From Phialocephala subalpina (taxonomy: Eukaryota; Ascomycota; Leotiomycetes; Helotiales; Mollisiaceae): a stretch of 22,339 nucleotides of DNA. The stretch covers positions 790,045 to 812,383 of the forward strand of contig FJOG01000007.1 of assembly GCA_900073065.1 (NCBI GenBank), read 5' to 3'. The position numbers and the translations under genes were made by a program. The notes under the pieces are model-generated. The model worked only from the letters and a program-made list of their open reading frames with translations, did no database searches and was not told the origin of the DNA. This document shows, in pieces, positions 10,069 to 19,531 of this stretch (position 1 is its first letter; every line of letters begins with the position of its first letter).

Positions 10069-10849
10069 ATGGGTTCCAGCGATAGACATCCACGCAAGAG
10101 CGTAAAGTCTTCACCGTATGTTCTCCTCCCATGTTGCCATCTTTCAGTGTGCTTCCTGCCTTTTGACTTCACCAACTTCAATCAGCTTCTGATCAACGCC
10201 CTCTAACGCATTTGCCTTCAGAGTTCCTCGCCCTACCAAATCTACCTCCGCTACCGCCATTCCCTCTCCCAACCATGCTGCCACCAACTCTCCCTACAAC
10301 ACCACTTCACACTCCCATCAGCATGTTGCTCATCGCCGTCCTACCAAGAACTTCTCCGATGCTTCCCTCGACAACAACACAGCTCCACATTATTCGAACA
10401 CAACACACACTCAAGACACCACCGACCTGAACCCAATGGAACGCTTCGAACAACCCTCTCCCTTTCCATACCACCAACACACCACATATACTCCTCCATC
10501 CTCCTCTGCGTACAACAACACCTTCCACCTTGTCGCTCCATCACCTCCATCCTCCAGCACATACATCAACACCTCAAACTCACATCACGCAACCTCCCGC
10601 GATTTTTCCACTCAAGCCCAGGCTGGCTCATACTCTGAAGATGTGTATTCTCATATACAACACCAAAACGTCTACTCTCAAACGCAACACCATCCTGTCT
10701 CCTCAACTCAGGAGAAGCAATACTATTCTTCAGAACACACTGGCTACGATGGAACGTGGGGAGATGATGATCTCTCTGGAGTTGGTCAGCGCTTCGACTA
10801 CACCAGTCAGGCAGTATATCACCGTGGCGATGCAGAGATTGAGCTTTGA
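10069..10849 (+). CDS. Small Ser/Thr/His/Asn-rich protein, function unknown
   Basis: Exons 10069-10115 and 10222-10849 are joined across a 106-bp intron (donor GTATGT, branch CTCTAACG, acceptor TTCAG), giving 224 residues. The start has a strong context (CACCATGGG). The protein is hydrophilic and probably disordered: an N-terminal basic patch (RHPRKSVKSS), a Ser/Pro/Thr/Asn/His-rich centre with many Tyr and Gln (for example HIQHQNVYSQTQHH), and a short acidic, Gly-containing tail ending in EIEL. There is no signal peptide, membrane segment or domain I recognise. Consistent use of C-ending codons in exon 2, the good splice signals and the promoter-like tract upstream support a real gene. The similar upstream CAG triplets in the intron leave the acceptor slightly uncertain, although the chosen one is the site that keeps the frame open. 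Confidence 0.7.
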
Positions 10850-11434
10850 GGAAAGGTCTCGGACATCTCATCAGGGGTAGTGCTGTTGCACGCGATGTAT
10901 CACGTGAGCTCACACGAATTAAGGAAATGAGAAGGAATTGATGGATTGGAAGGTGGGATACCTGGGAGTGTTCGGCGTTTGAAAAGGGTGTTCATGTCTT
11001 GGGTGTTGGATACCTTTCATTAGACGTCGTCGTCAAGAGTTAGTATCGGAAACTAGGAAAGCGACCTTCGGCTCGTTCCGAAGCATCGTCGCCGCGGGAC
11101 AAGAGCGATGGACATGATAGTTCAAGTCTAGTGGGTTGTAGTTTGAGCTGTGCTCAACACAGGAATAGAAATCACACCGTCAAACTTCACTCGTACTCGC
11201 TAAACATCGCTTGCTAAATCCAAAGAAACCACCCTCTGCCTCCTTTCCCGAGCGCTTTCAACCTCCCAGTCCAATCCGAACTTTCTAGGGCTCCCCCTCC
11301 AGCGCCAGGACTTTCATTAGCCGAGCTGCCCTTCCCAGCCCGAAAGAGTCCAGCCAAAGCTAGGAGACTGAAAACGCTACTCCTTCATTATCCACTCCTC
11401 ACCCTCTCTCCCTCTCACAGCCCAATAACCACAG
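10850..11434. other. Convergent 3' intergenic region
   Basis: This 585-bp stretch lies between two converging stop codons. It contains a TATCACGTGAGCTCAC sequence soon after the plus-strand gene (E-box core). I see no gene, RNA gene or long repeat. Confidence 0.45.
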
Positions 11435-13061
11435 CTAACCAATCTTCTTCTCCAACTTCTTCAGGAAACCCGTAACACCCTTCTCCAAGCTCCCAGCCCT
11501 CTGCTCCAACTTTCCCCTCGGCGGGGCTTGCTCCCTCTGCTTCCTATGTTTATCCGCCTCATTCTCCGTTGGTCGATACACCTGTGAATGGATACTGTAA
11601 TCCGTCATTAATGGCTTCGTGTTTGAGGTTGCTTGGTAGTTGTAATTCGCAAATCCGCCTGGTGGAGCTGTGACGCTATGATGAATTCCTGGAATCGGTT
11701 CGGTGGAGGAGGGTTGGGGCATGAATTGTGCGTTTGGCTGTTGAGGGTTGGGAGGTGGAGAGATAAGTGGTGAGTAGAGGCCTGGGGTAGGCATTCCTGG
11801 TGATGAAAGACCTGGAGAGCCGGGATACTGCGCGAATTGCGTGACAGGAATATGAGCTTGCTGCGCTTGATACGCTGGCGGAGGAGCTGTTCCTCCGGCA
11901 CTGAGAGGCGGTTGAGCATAAGGAGCATTTCTCGCCTGCTCAGCGGTAGGTGGAGGCGCGAACGTGTTTTGGAAATGTTGAGCGAAGGGACTTTGTGCTA
12001 CTGCTGAGTGGGGAGATGGTTGTAACTGTGATGGTGGAGCTTGGGCTTGGAATTGTGACGGTGGAGCAGTAGCGGGAGCACCTGGAGGACCGGGAATCGC
12101 GCCGGGGAAGTAGGAGCCAGGTTGGGATTGAACGGGTGGTCCCGAGAATCCTTGTTGGCCGTATGGTGGGGCGCCGAAGGATTGTCCTTGATCAGATGTA
12201 GCGGCTGCCACCAAAGGATTCGCAGCTCCATCCTCGGGAGGAGGGGTTTTCTCGCGATGGCGGATTGCTTCTGGTGCTGCGGGAGCGGCGGGGTTGTAGG
12301 CCATGGGAGCGAAGTTTGAGGCTTCTTGACTTTGTGGAGTTGCGGATATTGGTGGACCTGGCAGAGATGAAGTTGTTGTCCCTCGAGAATCTCTCGTTTG
12401 TCCATGTTGGTAGGATGGGTCTGTAATCGCGATGTTCTCCAACTGCTGTACAACTGGGCTCATGTCATCTTGGTGTGGAGGCGGCGCAACAGGTTCATCT
12501 TGCACTGTGATTTGTTGTGGAGGCAGAACTCTGCGGATCCCATTCACAAACACAACTGCATCTTCCTTGGCCCAGAAGTATATATCCACTGTATGAAGCC
12601 TGTACATATATTTGTTCTCGTTTCGAGGATCGAAGGTCGGCAGATGCCATTCCTGGGTATTCTGGACAGCAGTTGGCTGCCCAGTTCCGTCGATAGTTAA
12701 GGTGACGAGTGTTGAATGCTTGTAAGAGTAGTGGACATGCGCGTTATCCAGGTCTGCTATATTGTCAGCAATGCCATGCCTCGGCTCCAGATTGTACTCA
12801 CATCCATTAAAAGCATCCTGCTCCGGAGTTCCAGCATTATTCGCAACCTCTATCCTCGCTCTCCGGTGTCCAGCATTCTCGAAAAGATAGACGTAGGAGC
12901 CCTTATCGAATCGATGATGAGGAGGTTTCGCTGTCGGAGGACCGTAGAAGTAATGTACATCTGCAAAGCTGCCGCCCATCAGTACATGACACATCAGAGC
13001 TGCAGGTCCAGGGCGCAACTCACAGGGTCGCCGCCAAATCCTCTCCTGGCCTTGCTGCCAT
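11435..13061 (-). CDS. Protein with conserved-looking N-terminal region and Pro/Gln-rich tail, function unknown
   Basis: Exons 13024-13061, 12802-12968 and 11435-12753 encode about 507 residues. Intron 1 is 12969-13023 (GTGAGT..CAG) and fixes the start MAARPGEDLAATLFADVHYF. Intron 2 is 12754-12801 (GTGAGT, branch GCTGAC, acceptors TAG or CAG); it is a multiple of three without a stop, so an unspliced reading is also open. Residues 1 to about 150 look globular, rich in Tyr, His and beta-type segments (SYVYLFENAGHRRARIEV, HYSYKHSTLVTLTIDG, YMYRLHTVDIYFWAKEDAVV). The rest is low-complexity Pro/Gln/Ala/Ser-rich, ending in a basic amphipathic segment (EKGVTGFLKKLEKKIG). No signal peptide or membrane segment is seen. 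The layout suggests an adaptor-like or membrane-surface protein, but that is inference and I cannot name the family. It diverges from the membrane-protein gene at 13635. Confidence 0.83.
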
Positions 13062-13634
13062 GTTGATACTCCTCCAACGCCTTGCGCAGATGATGTACGA
13101 TAATGGACAGAGATGCGCTTGCGATTCTGAATACTTGAGAGAGATACAAAAGGAGAAAGCTGAGGAAAGAGACGCGACCTACAGGCTCTGGCGGGGTTTT
13201 CTTACCCTGATTCTTGCAGCTCGGCGGCAATTATGCACGATGTCGTCCAATGAGGAGTTATAAATAGCTTTGCGCCTAATCCAGGCGCTAATCTGCTTTG
13301 GTGTTATACTCCATCACGAAAAGCATCAATAGCCTCACAGCCTCATCGTGAGATATCATACAACACCTCCCAACATCTTCCTGCATGCGATCTTATGCTG
13401 CCATGGACCGCGTCTCGACAGCTTTCGTCTTGAGAATTCTTCAAAACATCCATGGGTGAAATGGCACACAGAGGACCCAACCCCGGAGTAGGTGTTTGTC
13501 CTACCGCGATTGGAAGATAATTAGCACCATGACCTTTGTTTTAGTAGTACAGTTGCACCGAATCTGTTCCTTTGCCATTGCGCCTCCTTCGTCGCACCTC
13601 GAGTAAGGCTCGAGACCGGCATCTCTAATATTTT
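13062..13634. promoter_or_regulatory. Divergent promoter region with TATA box and upstream ORF
   Basis: About 570 bp separate two divergent gene starts. A clear TATAAATA lies at 13259-13266 on plus. If it is used by the membrane-protein gene, the leader would be roughly 340 nt and would carry a 24-codon upstream ORF (13385-13459). No other gene is visible. Confidence 0.45.
13259..13266 (+). promoter_or_regulatory. TATA box (TATAAATA)
   Basis: A perfect TATAAATA lies upstream of the plus-strand membrane-protein gene, 369 bp before its ATG. The distance implies a long 5' leader or a leader intron. Confidence 0.4.
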
Positions 13635-15410
13635 ATGTCTGCTGCGATCCGCCATGTCTTCCTTGCTCAGCGTACCAAGAAGAATGTTTTGCCAGTTATG
13701 TTTTCGATATGCAGCCCTATCATCACCGTCACCCTGCTCCCGAAAATCGTCCTGGGATACACCACACTCGCGCCGAGTTGCTCCAACCTGGAACAGCCCG
13801 CCGGTTTCGTTGGTATCCCTCCAACTCGCTGCACATTTGACATCTTATGGAGCTCCATATTCACCATCTTCGCTTGCACGTGGACAATATTACATCTCAA
13901 TGTGCCAGAGCAAAGAGACCGCCGAGACCCAGGATGGAGAGGAGACATGAAGTGGTTTTGGAAGGGGGCTTGGACCAAGACGAAATGGATGATTCCTACC
14001 ATGGTAGCACCGGAACTTCTCCTGTCTTTTGCGATGGGGAATTTTGCACACGCAAAAGAAGAAAGAGACAAACTGAAGGGGCTCATCGAGCAAGACGGTG
14101 TGCCGTGGTCCCTCACGCATAGCCTGTTTGTCGATATGGGTGGGTTTGTACTGGAGGCCGTGAAGGATCAGTCGGAAATCCTGGAGCGAAGCGACTTTGC
14201 AGACTCGAAAACATCTCTCCCAGGACGCTCGCCAGGAAGACCGAGTATCTTCGAATTAGAAAGCAGCTCTTCCGCAATCAGCACTCCCACAATCGTCGGA
14301 GAAGCAGGCCACCAAGGAGGGGACGGTGTCATCATCCCAGCTGCACATACAGAGGAGAATGCTACAACACACACCGATAGAGGCGAATTTAGCTATTTTC
14401 AGCTTCAGGGGTTTGCGATTGGAAACGAGGATACCGCATCTACATATGCTTTTCAACCCTCCGGTCGGTGGTCTACCGCCTCCAGTTCTCGCCGCTACCA
14501 CATCAGATCCCACCAACTTCGCATACTTCGCAGCCACGGCCATCTCAAGAGACTCCCCTCTATAACTAAGGAGGAGATCAATTCTATCTCAAAAGGCGAT
14601 TCATTCTCGAAAGCAATAGCATCGGCCCAGATCTGTTGGACTATCTTGCAAGTCACTGTCCGAGTTGTTCGAGGATTAGCGATATCACAACTTGAGCTTG
14701 CCACCACAGCGTTCTCCTTCTGCGGAATATTGATATATGCTTGCTCGTGGAACAAACCGAAAGATGTCCAAGTTCCAATTACGATCATGACATTTCCCCC
14801 CAGGATCTCGAGTTCATTGCTCCAGGAGTTGGAGAAGACATGGGTTGGCGACGCGAGGGTTTTCGCAGGCGATGCTCAGTTTGATGGTCTTAACGAGGCA
14901 TCGAATGTGTCATTACAACTCCAAAACAATCCGGGCCTTCAAGGCTCTATCGTCCGTAACGATATCTGTTGGGTCCCACCTATCCGAAGAGATTTCAAGA
15001 GTCGGAAACCCAGCCTTGGAGAATTAGGTAATCATTTGGGCCTCTTACTTGGTGGGGTTCTTTTTGGTGCTGTTCATATCCTTGCTTGGAACTTTGCTTT
15101 TCCTTCTGAAATTGAGAGGACATTATGGAGAGCAGCTTCCGTCTTTGGAACTGCGATACCGATACTTATATCTCTTGGGTACCTGCTTTTGGTGTTTCTT
15201 CAACCCGAAGACTCCTTCTCAATGAGCACCGTGCAATCGAAAGTCTATGTTTGCTGTGCAGATCTTTACGGCATAGGAGCCTTCCTGCTTTGTGTTACAT
15301 ATGTAGTAGTGCGACTTTTCATTTTGCTTGAGATCTTCAGAACTTTGTCCTTTCTGCCGGCTGATGCCTACGTATCGACATGGGCGTCAAGCTTTCCTCA
15401 CATAGCGTGA
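13635..15410 (+). CDS. Fungal polytopic membrane protein, uncharacterised family
   Basis: A single exon encodes 591 residues. Probable membrane segments lie near 21-45, 68-88, 118-135, 345-371, 466-487, 502-521 and 538-570. A hydrophilic Ser/Gly-rich stretch (about 180-300) separates the two halves. The sequence fits a large family of ascomycete integral membrane proteins I know only as hypothetical. Its marks are TRCTFDILWSSIFTIFACTW (64-83), THSLFVDMGGF (161-171), SKGDSFSKAIASAQICW (319-335), a segment ending in WNKP (372-375), and the terminal FRTLSFLPADAYVSTWASSF (568-587) followed by PHIA. The membrane topology and substrate are unknown, so transport or receptor functions would be guesses. 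The start at 13635 gives a short charged N-terminus; the internal Met22 would leave a signal-like hydrophobic start and is a plausible alternative. Confidence 0.88.
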   Translation: MSAAIRHVFLAQRTKKNVLPVMFSICSPIITVTLLPKIVLGYTTLAPSCSNLEQPAGFVGIPPTRCTFDILWSSIFTIFACTWTILHLNVPEQRDRRDPGWRGDMKWFWKGAWTKTKWMIPTMVAPELLLSFAMGNFAHAKEERDKLKGLIEQDGVPWSLTHSLFVDMGGFVLEAVKDQSEILERSDFADSKTSLPGRSPGRPSIFELESSSSAISTPTIVGEAGHQGGDGVIIPAAHTEENATTHTDRGEFSYFQLQGFAIGNEDTASTYAFQPSGRWSTASSSRRYHIRSHQLRILRSHGHLKRLPSITKEEINSISKGDSFSKAIASAQICWTILQVTVRVVRGLAISQLELATTAFSFCGILIYACSWNKPKDVQVPITIMTFPPRISSSLLQELEKTWVGDARVFAGDAQFDGLNEASNVSLQLQNNPGLQGSIVRNDICWVPPIRRDFKSRKPSLGELGNHLGLLLGGVLFGAVHILAWNFAFPSEIERTLWRAASVFGTAIPILISLGYLLLVFLQPEDSFSMSTVQSKVYVCCADLYGIGAFLLCVTYVVVRLFILLEIFRTLSFLPADAYVSTWASSFPHIA

Positions 15411-16116
15411 AATGTCTAGAGTAGCAGATATTGGCTCTATTCAATTCATGGGCAAGATAGAAAGCAATTAAAGCATACCCCAAATATGTTCAACTTATCA
15501 CAGTGAATCCCCACCCTGCAACTTTCACAGACCCATGCAGTGCTTTCAATGTCCCGGCCTTCCCTAGGCTTTCTAGAATACACTTTCCGTGAGCAGGGAC
15601 ATTACAAGGGACAGTCGTTGGCTGACACCGCGACAGCTGGGACCTTACCGAACACAGTACTTCAGCTTAACTTAGCCCTTTGGATTGTCCTTGAAAGGCT
15701 GGGATAATGAAAGCACTGGACCCAAGATATTCGGCTCGTACCGCAGTTGATCAAGATGGACCCACGTATAAACCGATCGTCCCCCTTTCTCTCCCCAATT
15801 TCTCCAGTTCGGCTCAACCCCGCAATACAAGAGGAAAGCCCCACCCCTCGATCCGATCTACCACCCTCCTCTTAAACGTACGTACTGTTTTAAATACGGG
15901 CTTTTCCAGCACTCAGCTCAGTTATCCCAGATCTCTCATCCATTTCTCTCGTTTAGCCTTTGTGTCTTTACTAACAACTTGTTGTCAGAACCAAATTTTT
16001 TTACAAAAGATACTAAAAGTACAAAAACATAACCAAAACAGAAAGGAAAAGAAACAAAAATATTTTCCTTAATCTCCCTTGTTCCTATTGGAAGGAAGAG
16101 GGCCTATTTAGGAGTC
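15411..16116. promoter_or_regulatory. Intergenic region with promoter-like tract
   Basis: After the membrane-protein stop, about 250 bp look like 3' flank. From 15767 the sequence changes character: a TATAAA (15767-15772) is followed by a CT-rich tract (about 15780-15960) and then an A-rich leader-like stretch (15985-16070). This order is typical of a fungal promoter pointing right. The only frame it could serve is the small spliced ORF at 16117, since the next annotated gene runs the other way. Confidence 0.35.
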
Positions 16117-16360
16117 ATGCAAGATTGCATCGCCGAAGCTGTTAGCTGGCATCTAGTAGAGGGCGTTGGCGCAGTTCCAAACACTTTGAAGGAGTTTGAG
16201 ATGGTGGCTTGGAAGAGGATAACTAACATCACCGTAAGTGAGAACTTCCTTTGAATGGTAAGAGATCTGGGATGGTTTAAGCTGAGCAACTACTTTTTTT
16301 TGGTGTTTTTGTGGAGATGGTGATTTGAATGTTCAGGTGTCCGGGGGGCATTCAATCTAA
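16117..16360 (+). CDS. Possible small spliced ORF (46 residues), unverified
   Basis: ATG at 16117 opens a frame of 39 codons to a GTAAGT donor at 16234. Splicing to the CAG at 16336 removes a 103-bp intron and adds seven codons before TAA, giving a 46-residue peptide with no recognisable domain. Without splicing the frame ends within eight more codons. Support is circumstantial: a promoter-like TATAAA, CT-rich and A-rich order just upstream, a perfect donor, and a frame-consistent junction. It lies tail-to-tail with the FluG-like gene, whose stop is 123 bp away. It could equally be a noncoding transcript, an antisense leader or chance. Confidence 0.25.
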
Positions 16361-16482
16361 CTTTTTGGTTAGAATCCACTTGCACACAATGGTAGAATCA
16401 CACCACCTTTTCATGTTAAAGAGGCTTTCGCAACGAGGAGTCTTTCATTGAATTCTGTCATAATCTTCATTGTCGTAAACAT

Positions 16483-19102
16483 CTAGTACCTCTCAACAAG
16501 CCAAGTCTTTCTCTCCTCTGGTGTCATCCCACCCTGCATATGCATCTCCGCCCTCTTCACTGCAATATACCTCTCCACCAACTCCTTCCCCAACACACTC
16601 ACCATCTTCTCATCCTCAACCAAAGCCTTCAACGCAGCCTCCAAATCCTTTGGTAACATCTCCGAAACACCCAATTCCATCCTCTCCTCCTCTGTCAACA
16701 TGCCAGGATCCTTCTGCACATCTCCAATAGTCAACTCTTCCTTCCCTTCAATGCCTAAAAGACCACCAGCAATGATAGCCGAAACGGCAAAATAAGGATT
16801 CGCCAACCCATCCAAAGTCTTCATCTCGAAATGACTCCCCCCGATTCTCCTCAACGGGGCTTCCTTGTTCTGTGTACCCCAGCATACCCATCGTCCACCA
16901 GCCCAAGCACTGTCTACCATCCTATCATAACTCGCAGGATTGCTGTACGTAAACGCGATTACGGGCCCCATATGCTTCAATATACCCGCATAAAACGGTT
17001 TCCATATCTCATCTTCATCACCACCAGGAGAAGAGATCGAGAGATGAACGTGAGAAGCTGTACCTGCCATCATTGGGAATGGTTTCGGGAACAATGTCGC
17101 GCGGACTGAATAATTAGCTGCTACGGTCGTGATGATTTCCCGAGCTTGAATTAAGGTATCGACAGCGTCGAGGGGTGAGTGAGGAGGAAGTATGAATTCA
17201 TATTGTCCGGAACAGGACTCTGGGTGCCATTGTTCTAGGTAGATTCCTGCTGTGGATAAGGTATCGTAGATCTCTTCGAGCATATCGAGGATTACGTTTC
17301 CGTGCAGAGCACGAGCTGCTCCATAGGCGTGACCAGCTGTGTTGTACAGTGTAGAAAGGGTGCCATCTTCAGCGCGGTTCATGAATACCACTTCAATCTC
17401 GAAGCCCATCTTGAAAGTGAGGTTCTTCGAAGCGGCTTGGGAGAGGACACGACGGAGGGTACTGCGGGGACAGAGTGAGACTTCGGAACCATCTGTGTTG
17501 CGGAACTCTCCTTGGACGGAAGCGTAGCCTCTGTATGGACCTGGCTTGAGTGAAGACGGCACCCAATGGAGCTTGTATTCGCCTGATGCTGTGACGCCGG
17601 GGATAATAACGTCATTTTGGGTGAGTCCGAGAAGAGCTTGGACAGCGCTAACTTTGAGCTCTGGGTCTTTCTGTAGCATCAACAGAGCTTGTCTGACTGG
17701 AATTATGCGGAGGCGAGACGTTGCTGTGTAATCAACGTATTGAAGGCGAAGGAACTTGACAGTGGGATTCTCGGCCACGAAATTTGTGAGGATTTGCACA
17801 TCGTTTTTTGGTGCCTCAAGTGCTCGTGTTGGGAGAGTTGTCGTGGATTCCAATGGTTTCAGTTCCAGTCTGAGGTCGTACAGGTTGTTTGAGGTATTGA
17901 AAAACACGTCTTCCACGGCTCTGATTGCTTGAGGAACGGTCAATGCTCCAGTTTGGACGTAATCAGTGAGTACCTTCTAACGGTAAGCGAGGCACCATGT
18001 GATATCAAGGACGACTCACCATTTCGAAAGCCTCTCTCACTTGAATGATTGCAAGAAGATAAGTCTCTGGGAACCAATGCCCGTCTGTAGACCAACATAT
18101 CTTCTCAGTTGGACAAAGTTCAAGGATTTCTCGGACCACATTCTCCTGCCCCTCCTTGCTGACAAACGGAAACACTTCTCCAATGTCGGCATAGACATTC
18201 TCATACACACTCGCAAGATACCCAGCTTCCTTCGTCCATGGATAACTTGCATGAAGTAGAATAATCGGTACAGTGGGATACTTCCTAATAAATGCTTGAA
18301 GGTGAGATGGAGATGACTTGGTGAGAGTGATATCGTTGTCTCCCAGACCGGTGTGGAACTGCAATGGCTTCTTCGGTCCAGTACTATTCGCAATGATATG
18401 AGCTGTCTTATTGACCAAATAAGCATTCAACGGCTGTCCGTCGAGTCTCTTGAAATAAGACACACCATCTTCCTGGAGCGTGGTAATCTGGTCGATAAAT
18501 GCTTCCCTGACCTCCTGGATCGAAAGGTGGGGTGGGATGTCCAAACCAGTGCGATAACAAATCACGGACTTGAATCCCACGATATCAGGATCCTCGATGG
18601 CATCTTTGATCACCATTTCAAAAGCTTCTCTCATACCACTGAAGATATCGTCAGGGCTGAGTTCGGGGTTCTTGTAGAGCGTGTCGATGATCTCCTCAGC
18701 CACTTTCTCGATGCGAACAATCTTCTTGCACTCGCTCCGGGTCAGCTTGTCGTGCCACGTGTAGTCGTAGACTTCATCTTTTCCATCAAGTCCATCATCG
18801 ATCAAAACAGTCTCGATCCCCTCAAAACACCTCTTCTGCCACTCGTGATGAGGCTTCGCACTTTCGATGTCGATCGCCTTGACCACGTCTTCCCATGTTG
18901 GGGGACATCCCAAGATGCCAGATAATTGCTTGACGGCGCGAATATGTGCGAGTGATGAGGTAGTTGCTCTCATAGCATCGCCATGTGCTTCGGTGGTAAT
19001 GGCGAGGAGAGGGTGCCTGTTTAACGCCGATGGAATGAGGAGTGGGTGAGCATGGTTGTCGATGATCGGGGTCGTGTGGATAGCTTTGATAAGGTCTTCC
19101 AT
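16483..19102 (-). CDS. fluG: FluG-like fusion: amidohydrolase plus type-I glutamine synthetase-like protein
   Basis: Exons 18020-19102 and 16483-17976 flank a 43-bp intron (17977-18019, GTGAGT..TAG, phase 0). The protein has 858 residues, against about 865 for Aspergillus nidulans FluG. The N-terminal half is an amidohydrolase-type metal-dependent fold: HAH (17-19) in IIDNHAHPLL, H250 in LQFHTGLGDND, H284 in ILLHASYPW and D340 in STDGHWFPE. The C-terminal half is glutamine-synthetase-like: FEIE (553-556), EQWHPESCSGQYEF (609-622), GTASHVHLS (666-674), NKEAPLRR (731-738) and FEMKTLDGLANPY (744-756). In A. nidulans FluG is cytoplasmic and needed for an extracellular signal that starts conidiation; the chemistry is not settled. 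Filamentous fungi often carry several FluG-like paralogues, so this copy may not be the developmental orthologue. The junction falls exactly between the two domains. Confidence 0.92.
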
Positions 19103-19531
19103 TATGATGATTATGAGGTGCTCGATACTTGTGAGTCTCTTGTATGCGTCAAGGACAAAGTTGAGAGCGTTGTAAGATTATGGTGATGTGAGACAGTAGA
19201 GACGAGGCTGGGCCAATCACACGGAAGCGACGGCTTCCCGCATCGATATCGACCAAGTGGCAATTGTATGTTGAGGTAAAGCTGTCGTACTTCTGTGAGA
19301 TCACAGTATATCGGGACTCCGGTCTCGAGACGGGCATACGGGAAATTTAGAAGTGAGATCAACGAGTGAGAAATTAGATTGCATGAGGAGCTCGGTATCG
19401 TTAAGGATAAGCAGTATCACGTGCGAGTCATGCATATGACTTATTCAGCCCCACTGCCTCAACGATTCGCAAAACAATAATAAACGTTCTCTGGACGGCA
19501 GTAGCCTCTCCATGTAGGCGACACAGATTCA
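19103..19531. promoter_or_regulatory. FluG-gene promoter region / GT90-gene 3' flank
   Basis: The 429 bp between two same-strand genes hold the promoter of the FluG-like gene and the 3' end of the glycosyltransferase gene. CACGTG (19418-19423) is directly followed by GAGTCAT (19425-19431) and an inverted ATGACTTA (19435-19442), a compact group resembling bHLH and bZIP/Gcn4 half-sites about 320 bp upstream of the start codon. Confidence 0.4.

Noticed and set aside
16483..19102. Two separate genes, an amidohydrolase and a glutamine synthetase
   Set aside because: A 43-bp GT..AG intron joins the two frames in phase, there is no stop, promoter or start context between them, and the joined length and order match FluG.
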